Shown here piece after piece: positions 8,697-10,977 of a stretch of DNA of 10,977 nt. Both the position numbers and the translations under genes were made by a program. The stretch is taken from the NCBI GenBank assembly GCA_938092125.1, contig CALKMQ010000187.1:1-10977 (forward strand), written 5' to 3'. Origin of the DNA: an uncultured bacterium. Lineage in GTDB: Bacteria > Fidelibacterota > Marinisomatia > Marinisomatales > UBA1611. The notes under the pieces were generated by a model. It searched no databases, was not told the origin of the DNA, and was given only the letters and a program-made list of their open reading frames with translations. The stretch's first letter is position 1, and every line of letters begins with the position of its first letter.

Positions 8697-8728
8697 TTGA
8701 TATATAGTTACATTTATTCATATGTTTA
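8697..8728 (+). promoter_or_regulatory. Candidate promoter of the plus-strand mini transcript
   Basis: TTG at 8697-8699 and TATGTTTA at 8721-8728, separated by 21 bases, resemble the Bacteroidota TTG/TAnnTTTG promoter with the last base changed. The same bases also read as a sigma70-like pair TTGATA (8697) and TATGTT (8721) with an 18-base spacer. Either reading places the transcript start near 8733-8736. The surrounding DNA is AT-rich, so the match is suggestive only. Confidence 0.35.
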
Positions 8729-8753
8729 CGTGTGTGTAATTAATTAACTAAAC

Positions 8754-8767
8754 GAAAGGAGGTGATC
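8754..8767 (+). promoter_or_regulatory. 14-base complement of the 16S rRNA 3' tail (super Shine-Dalgarno)
   Basis: GAAAGGAGGTGATC is exactly complementary to GATCACCTCCTTTC, the usual 3' end of bacterial 16S rRNA, over all 14 bases; ordinary ribosome sites match 4 to 7. The GGAGG core lies 7 bases before TTG at 8770, ideal spacing for initiation. The 16S of this organism is not in the window, so the match rests on the near-universal tail sequence. Confidence 0.6.
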
Positions 8768-8852
8768 AGTTGTCTAATTATATTAAAACGCTGACCTCCA
8801 GAGGATCAGCTGTGTAACACACCTAAGAGTTGAAACTTTTAGGATGTCAGCG
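8758..8852 (+). promoter_or_regulatory. Two mutually exclusive pairings that would hide or free the ribosome site
   Basis: State A pairs GGAGGT (8758-8763) with ACCTCC (8794-8799) and CAG (8767-8769) with CTG (8791-8793), bulging GAT, which buries the Shine-Dalgarno and puts the TTG in the loop. State B pairs CGCTGACCTCC (8789-8799) with GGATGTCAGCG (8842-8852), 10 of 11 pairs, which would release the Shine-Dalgarno. The inner hairpin 8822-8843 competes with the last pairs of state B. The pairings are read directly from the bases; switching is inference. Confidence 0.4.
8770..8817 (+). CDS. Possible 15-residue peptide (MSNYIKTLTSRGSAV) behind a super Shine-Dalgarno
   Basis: The frame TTG-TCT-AAT ... 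GCT-GTG-TAA encodes MSNYIKTLTSRGSAV if TTG is read as Met. The only translation evidence is the spacing: the GGAGG of an exceptionally strong ribosome site ends 7 bases before the TTG. GTG at 8763 lies inside the ribosome site and cannot be used. The peptide is polar and basic, with no signal or membrane segment and no run of one amino acid as in classical attenuator peptides. Codons 8-10 (CTG ACC TCC) also form the strand that can pair back onto the Shine-Dalgarno, so coding and structure share bases. It may be a functional micropeptide, a ribosome-docking ORF, or not translated. I recognise no homologue. Confidence 0.35.
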   Translation: MSNYIKTLTSRGSAV

Positions 8853-8861
8853 GTTACTTTG

Positions 8862-8899
8862 TATTAAAAACCCTCATTTTTCAATGAGGGTTTTTAATA
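8862..8899. terminator. Bidirectional intrinsic terminator, 17-bp perfect stem
   Basis: The arms 8862-8878 and 8883-8899 pair perfectly (core AAAAACCCTCATT / AATGAGGGTTTTT) around a 4-base loop, with T-rich arms on both strands. On the minus strand it starts 2 bases after the HAD stop codon and ends that operon. On the plus strand it ends the mini transcript. Confidence 0.9.
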
Positions 8900-8900
8900 T

Positions 8901-9539
8901 CTAGCATCTTTCTATATAACTCAAAACTGACAATAAACTGTCAAATACTGGGGGCCCAGCATTTTTAAGCCTTTTTTTACTAACATGTCCAATACTTACC
9001 AATGCACAATCAATTCCCATTTCCGCAGCAGCATCACTATCATGAATTGTGTCTCCAATTAATAAAATTTTATGTTTCGATATGCCTGATTGTGATATCC
9101 AGTTGAGTCCAGCTTCAATTTTACCATCAGCATTATCATTTTTAACACCAATCAAATCATTGAAAAAGTCTTCTATATTGTGTGACTTAACCCAACTATA
9201 CAATGAAGATTCCTTGCCAGCGGATAAAATAGATTGAGACAATCCATTCATTTTATTTCTTCTTAAAACTATACTTGCGTTTTTATGGAGTGAACATTTT
9301 TCAAAATACTTTCGATAATAATCTAAAAAACCAACAATGGGAAATTTTTCATCTTTAAAATTAAATCCTAAATGCTCATAATACTTTATAACAGGGAATC
9401 TAAAGATTTGACGGTAGCTAATTTCATCAACTTTATTCATACCTCGAGAATCTAAAACAGAATTTATTGCATCTACACACAACCAAAGGTCATCTAGCAA
9501 TGTTCCATTCCAATCCCAAACTATGTGATTGTATTTCAT
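8901..9539 (-). CDS. HAD-superfamily hydrolase (phosphoglycolate-phosphatase-like)
   Basis: The 212 residues have HAD phosphatase architecture. Motif I is VWDWNGTLLDD (7-17) with nucleophile Asp9, a helical cap roughly 18-85, motif II ILSAGKES (Ser106), a probable motif III Lys near 140, and motif IV LLIGDTIHDSDAA (Asp163, Asp167) for Mg2+. Such enzymes remove phosphate from small metabolites in the cytosol; the substrate cannot be read from sequence. The +2 residue of motif I is Asn11 rather than the Asp that normally acts as general acid/base. I recall this WDWNGT form from a recognisable HAD subgroup, so it is probably a subfamily trait, not damage. The start ATG has only AT-rich sequence upstream. 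It follows the small membrane-protein gene by 24 bases on the same strand and is closed by the terminator just after its stop. Confidence 0.88.
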   Translation of the reverse strand: MKYNHIVWDWNGTLLDDLWLCVDAINSVLDSRGMNKVDEISYRQIFRFPVIKYYEHLGFNFKDEKFPIVGFLDYYRKYFEKCSLHKNASIVLRRNKMNGLSQSILSAGKESSLYSWVKSHNIEDFFNDLIGVKNDNADGKIEAGLNWISQSGISKHKILLIGDTIHDSDAAAEMGIDCALVSIGHVSKKRLKNAGPPVFDSLLSVLSYIERC

Positions 9540-9563
9540 TTATTAATTTTAATTATAAAAAAA

Positions 9564-9869
9564 CTAATTAGTTAATTTTGACTCTACCTTTTTTTCTATT
9601 GATTTAATTGCAGAATCTTTCACTTTTTCACCAGTCTTAGATACAGCTTCTTTTAAAATTTCTGCAGATTTAGAAACTGTTTTAGAAATTTCTGAAGTGT
9701 TTTTTCCTGAATAATGTAAATAAGCAACATAAAGAATAAAGACTGCCCCAGTTACTAATGCCAGTTTTATAATTTTTTTTACGAAGCCATATACGATGAC
9801 AATTGCTAAAATAACTGCAATAGCTAGATACACTGGATTAGAAGTAATTAGTTCGATAATGTTTTCCAT
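9564..9869 (-). CDS. Small membrane protein with amphipathic charged tail, function unknown
   Basis: I do not recognise this 101-residue protein. It has two hydrophobic segments, about 12-30 and 36-51, with a KK-IIK turn between them, which suggests a helical hairpin in the inner membrane. A Lys/Ser/Glu-rich tail from about 55 to 101 has repeating patterns (SKTVSKSAE, VSKTGEKVKDSAIKS) consistent with a long amphipathic helix or coiled coil, reminiscent of YtxH-like or apolipoprotein-like tails. There is no signal-peptide cleavage motif. Start ATG 9869 lacks a Shine-Dalgarno; upstream is the 60-base AT-rich region shared with the divergent yidD-like gene. It is 24 bases from the HAD gene and probably in its operon. 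A role in membrane stress or as a scaffold would be a guess. Confidence 0.7.
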   Translation of the reverse strand: MENIIELITSNPVYLAIAVILAIVIVYGFVKKIIKLALVTGAVFILYVAYLHYSGKNTSEISKTVSKSAEILKEAVSKTGEKVKDSAIKSIEKKVESKLTN

Positions 9870-9929
9870 TTTAAAAAGCTTTCAGTTCTTATTTATTATT
9901 AGTTTTATATTTAAAATTATGTTAATTAA

Positions 9930-10565
9930 ATGATAGGCAATATGAAAAAGTTAATTTTATTAACATTACTCTCGTCTGCATATTCTAAAACTGATTATCC
10001 AGCAGACTCATTATTAAAATCTAAGAACACCACCTTTTTACAAAAAGTGTTCATATATCCAGTAGCTCAGTGGCAAAAAATTTCATACAAATCAAATGCT
10101 TTGAATTGTCAATTTTACCCGAGCTGTTCAAATTACTGTAGCTTAGCTATAAAAGATCATGGTCCTTTATTTGGTTCAATAATAGCTATGGATAGGATAA
10201 CAAGATGCAACCCTTCGGCATTGTCTTATCATCAAAAAATCAATGGCGCTTACAAAGATGAAGATGGAAGATTAATTGACTACGTAAAGCCTATCTCCTA
10301 CAATCAAAACTCAAACCTCTCATTATTAAGCACTGTGTTAGCATTTATACCGGGAATAGGAAGATCCTATTCTGGCAGAGTCTATGACGGGATTTATGGC
10401 ATGTTGAATTTATTATTATCAGCAAAAGCATACTCTATTGCAATTAAAACTAAAAATAAACCAATGGCCATTATTTTGGGGGGAACTTCAGCAATACTTT
10501 ATGCGTCTGAAGTTTATGGGTCGTTGAGAGCATCAAAGTATTATCAACCAAAAAAACCCGATTAA
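9930..10565 (+). CDS. YidD-domain protein with N-terminal export-like segment and C-terminal membrane domain
   Basis: Residues about 40-100 carry the YidD signature: NCQFYPSCSNYC (59-70), then HGPLFGSIIAMDRITRCNP (77-96). YidD assists YidC/Sec insertion of inner-membrane proteins and is normally a 70-100 residue stand-alone protein. This one has 211. It begins with a hydrophobic leader (MKKLILLTLLSSAYS) resembling a signal peptide. It also has a C-terminal domain, about 130-205, with PGIGRSYSGRVYDG (141-154), two hydrophobic stretches and a closing YGSLRASKYY; I recall similar PGxGxxYxGRxxDG domains as short membrane proteins in FCB bacteria. ATG 9942 (MKKL) has AGG 4 bases upstream and gives the better leader, so it may be the true start. 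The gene is divergent from the 101-residue gene and followed directly by a terminator. Confidence 0.87.
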   Translation: MIGNMKKLILLTLLSSAYSKTDYPADSLLKSKNTTFLQKVFIYPVAQWQKISYKSNALNCQFYPSCSNYCSLAIKDHGPLFGSIIAMDRITRCNPSALSYHQKINGAYKDEDGRLIDYVKPISYNQNSNLSLLSTVLAFIPGIGRSYSGRVYDGIYGMLNLLLSAKAYSIAIKTKNKPMAIILGGTSAILYASEVYGSLRASKYYQPKKPD

Positions 10566-10566
10566 A

Positions 10567-10592
10567 AAATGGGGCGGTAAACCGCCCCATTT
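10567..10592. terminator. GC-rich intrinsic terminator after the yidD-like gene
   Basis: AAATGGGGCGGT and ACCGCCCCATTT form a near-perfect stem starting 2 bases after the stop codon. The tight centre leaves TAAA as the practical loop. On the plus strand ATTTCTTT follows. On the minus strand a better T-run (TTTTTTAAT) follows, so it can also stop transcription arriving from the right, the direction in which the broken tRNA-Thr would have been read. Confidence 0.9.
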
Positions 10593-10602
10593 CTTTACAC
10601 GA

Positions 10603-10622
10603 TAAACTTCAAAAGAAGTTTA
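10603..10622. repeat. 8-bp inverted repeat beside the tRNA-Thr fragment
   Basis: TAAACTTC-AAAA-GAAGTTTA is a perfect stem with a 4-base loop, lying 2 bases from the tRNA fragment end. On the minus strand it would directly follow the tRNA-Thr 3' end, but no T-run follows. It may be a processing signal or an arm-type site next to the attachment core. Confidence 0.45.
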
Positions 10623-10624
10623 AG

Positions 10625-10666
10625 AGCCGGACACGAGAATCGAACTCGCCTACTTCTGATTACGAA
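10625..10666 (-). other. 3' half of a tRNA-Thr(CGU) gene: probable attachment-site remnant
   Basis: On the minus strand the sequence gives the anticodon loop TTCGTAA (anticodon CGT), the 3' anticodon strand TCAGA, a 5-base variable loop, a complete T-arm GCGAG-TTCGATT-CTCGT (one G-T pair), the acceptor 3' strand GTCCGGC and discriminator T, with no encoded CCA, as in the tRNA-Phe here. Upstream of loop position 32 the bases no longer pair with TCAGA (TCTGA would be needed), and no D-arm or matching acceptor strand GCCGGAC in that orientation occurs to the right. The break falls in the anticodon loop, a classic crossover point for tyrosine integrases. This makes it the displaced half left at one end of an integrated element. 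Confidence 0.7.
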
Positions 10667-10829
10667 AAAGTATTTTAACACTTTTGAATCAACTTCTATT
10701 AAACTATAACTCAACATATATATGAATATAGAGGTTTTTATTGAGAATAACAACATAATATACTGAATGATTTACTGAACGATTTATATTGATTTGGATA
10801 TATTTTATCACTAAATTTTAGTGGCACTT

Positions 10830-10977
10830 ATGTTAAACAAATCACAAAAATCTAAACTTAAATCCTTTCGGAAACTGCTTGAAAAAGAACGGAAACGATT
10901 ACGGATTAATGAACCACATTTTACCATAGCATTAGATGATAAGACCGATAAACTTCAGTTATGTTATAGCTTATCTG
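10830..10977 (+). CDS. Unrecognised protein, N-terminal 49 codons, runs off right edge
   Basis: From ATG 10830 the frame stays open to the window end. It begins with a very basic helical segment (KSQKSKLKSFRKLLEKERKR) and then a mixed acidic/hydrophobic stretch (PHFTIALDDKTDKLQLCYS). An in-frame TAA at 10812 and a GTG at 10821 lie upstream; GTG 10821 is an alternative start. No clear Shine-Dalgarno precedes either. There is no signal peptide or membrane segment. With so little sequence no family can be named. It lies on the presumed element side of the tRNA-Thr break, so it may be the first gene of an island. The 163 bases between the tRNA fragment and this gene are AT-rich and show nothing else I can support. 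Confidence 0.5.
   Translation, partial: MLNKSQKSKLKSFRKLLEKERKRLRINEPHFTIALDDKTDKLQLCYSLS

Larger units (their letters stand above)
8733..8899 (+). ncRNA. Candidate stand-alone structured small RNA / mini-mRNA
   Basis: Between the tlpA-like and HAD genes, the plus strand holds a promoter-like element, a very strong ribosome-binding site, a 15-codon ORF, several hairpins and a terminator, together about 165 nt. Stems visible by eye are GGAGGT(gat)CAG with CTGACCTCC (8758-8769/8791-8799), CGCTGACCTCC with GGATGTCAGCG (8789-8799/8842-8852, one mismatch), CCTAAGAG with CTTTTAGG (8822-8829/8836-8843, one G-U pair, loop TTGAAA), and TGTG-TAA-CACA (8811-8821). The first two are mutually exclusive. 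No gene follows on this strand before the terminator, so it is not an ordinary leader. I do not recognise it as tRNA, tmRNA, 6S, SRP RNA or a known riboswitch. The 5' end is a guess. Confidence 0.45.

Noticed and set aside
8754..8769. Possible 3' end of a 16S rRNA gene on the minus strand (it reads GATCACCTCCTTTC)
   Set aside because: The conserved bases upstream of the 16S tail (helix 45 and the AACAAGGTA region) are absent, so it is only a complement of the tail.
7835..9237. Plus-strand ORFs opposite the redoxin and HAD genes (7835-8047, 9049-9237)
   Set aside because: They are antisense shadows of genes with clear catalytic motifs.
9919..9933. Tiny ORF (ATG-TTA-ATT-AAA-TGA) overlapping the yidD-like start as an upstream leader
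   Set aside because: It has four codons, no ribosome site and AT-rich context; chance is more likely.
10623..10672. tmRNA or complete tRNA on the minus strand
   Set aside because: The T-arm and acceptor strand are good, but no matching 5' acceptor strand, D-arm or tmRNA 5' end lies within the window. The anticodon 5' strand does not pair.
1..10977. CRISPR arrays, transposase genes, insertion sequences, known riboswitches
   Set aside because: No regularly spaced repeats, transposase motifs, terminal repeats or recognised riboswitch cores were seen. The only mobile-element sign is the tRNA-Thr fragment.

Overview
The window is AT-rich bacterial chromosome, probably from an uncultured, likely marine, member of the FCB group (Bacteroidota or Candidatus Marinimicrobia/SAR406 and relatives). 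The main evidence is a full-length SprA, the giant outer-membrane translocon of the type IX secretion system (T9SS), which occurs essentially only in that superphylum. A tRNA gene without an encoded CCA and a promoter-like TTG...TAnnTTTG motif fit, but do not settle the phylum.

Layout. From about 1 to 7235 a minus-strand cluster reads rdgB (nucleotide-pool cleaning), then sprA (unusual TTG start), then a lipoprotein-like M28/glutaminyl-cyclase-type enzyme. The last gene overlaps the sprA stop and runs off the left edge. A plus-strand tRNA-Phe(GAA) follows at 7458-7530. From 7552 to 8657 a minus-strand pair encodes two exported thioredoxin-fold proteins, a TlpA-like lipoprotein and an AhpC/TSA-type protein joined by a GTGA overlap. 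From 8901 to 9869 another minus-strand pair encodes a small two-helix membrane protein and a HAD phosphatase. Divergent from it at 9930 is a YidD-domain protein with an N-terminal export-like segment and an extra C-terminal membrane domain, closed by a GC-rich terminator.

The most unusual segment is the 243-base gap between the tlpA-like gene and the HAD gene. On the plus strand it looks like a complete miniature transcription unit: a promoter-like element, a 14-base match to the complement of the 16S rRNA 3' tail, a 15-codon ORF starting with TTG at ideal spacing, a pairing that would hide that ribosome site, a competing pairing that would free it, and a 17-bp terminator stem. It has no downstream gene on its strand to control, so it may be a stand-alone riboregulator or a tiny-peptide gene.

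The right end looks like a boundary between core genome and an integrated element. At 10625-10666 lies only the 3' half of a tRNA-Thr(CGU) gene, broken in the anticodon loop, as expected for the displaced end of a tyrosine-recombinase attachment site. By this geometry the foreign DNA would extend to the right, and an unrecognised gene begins at 10830.
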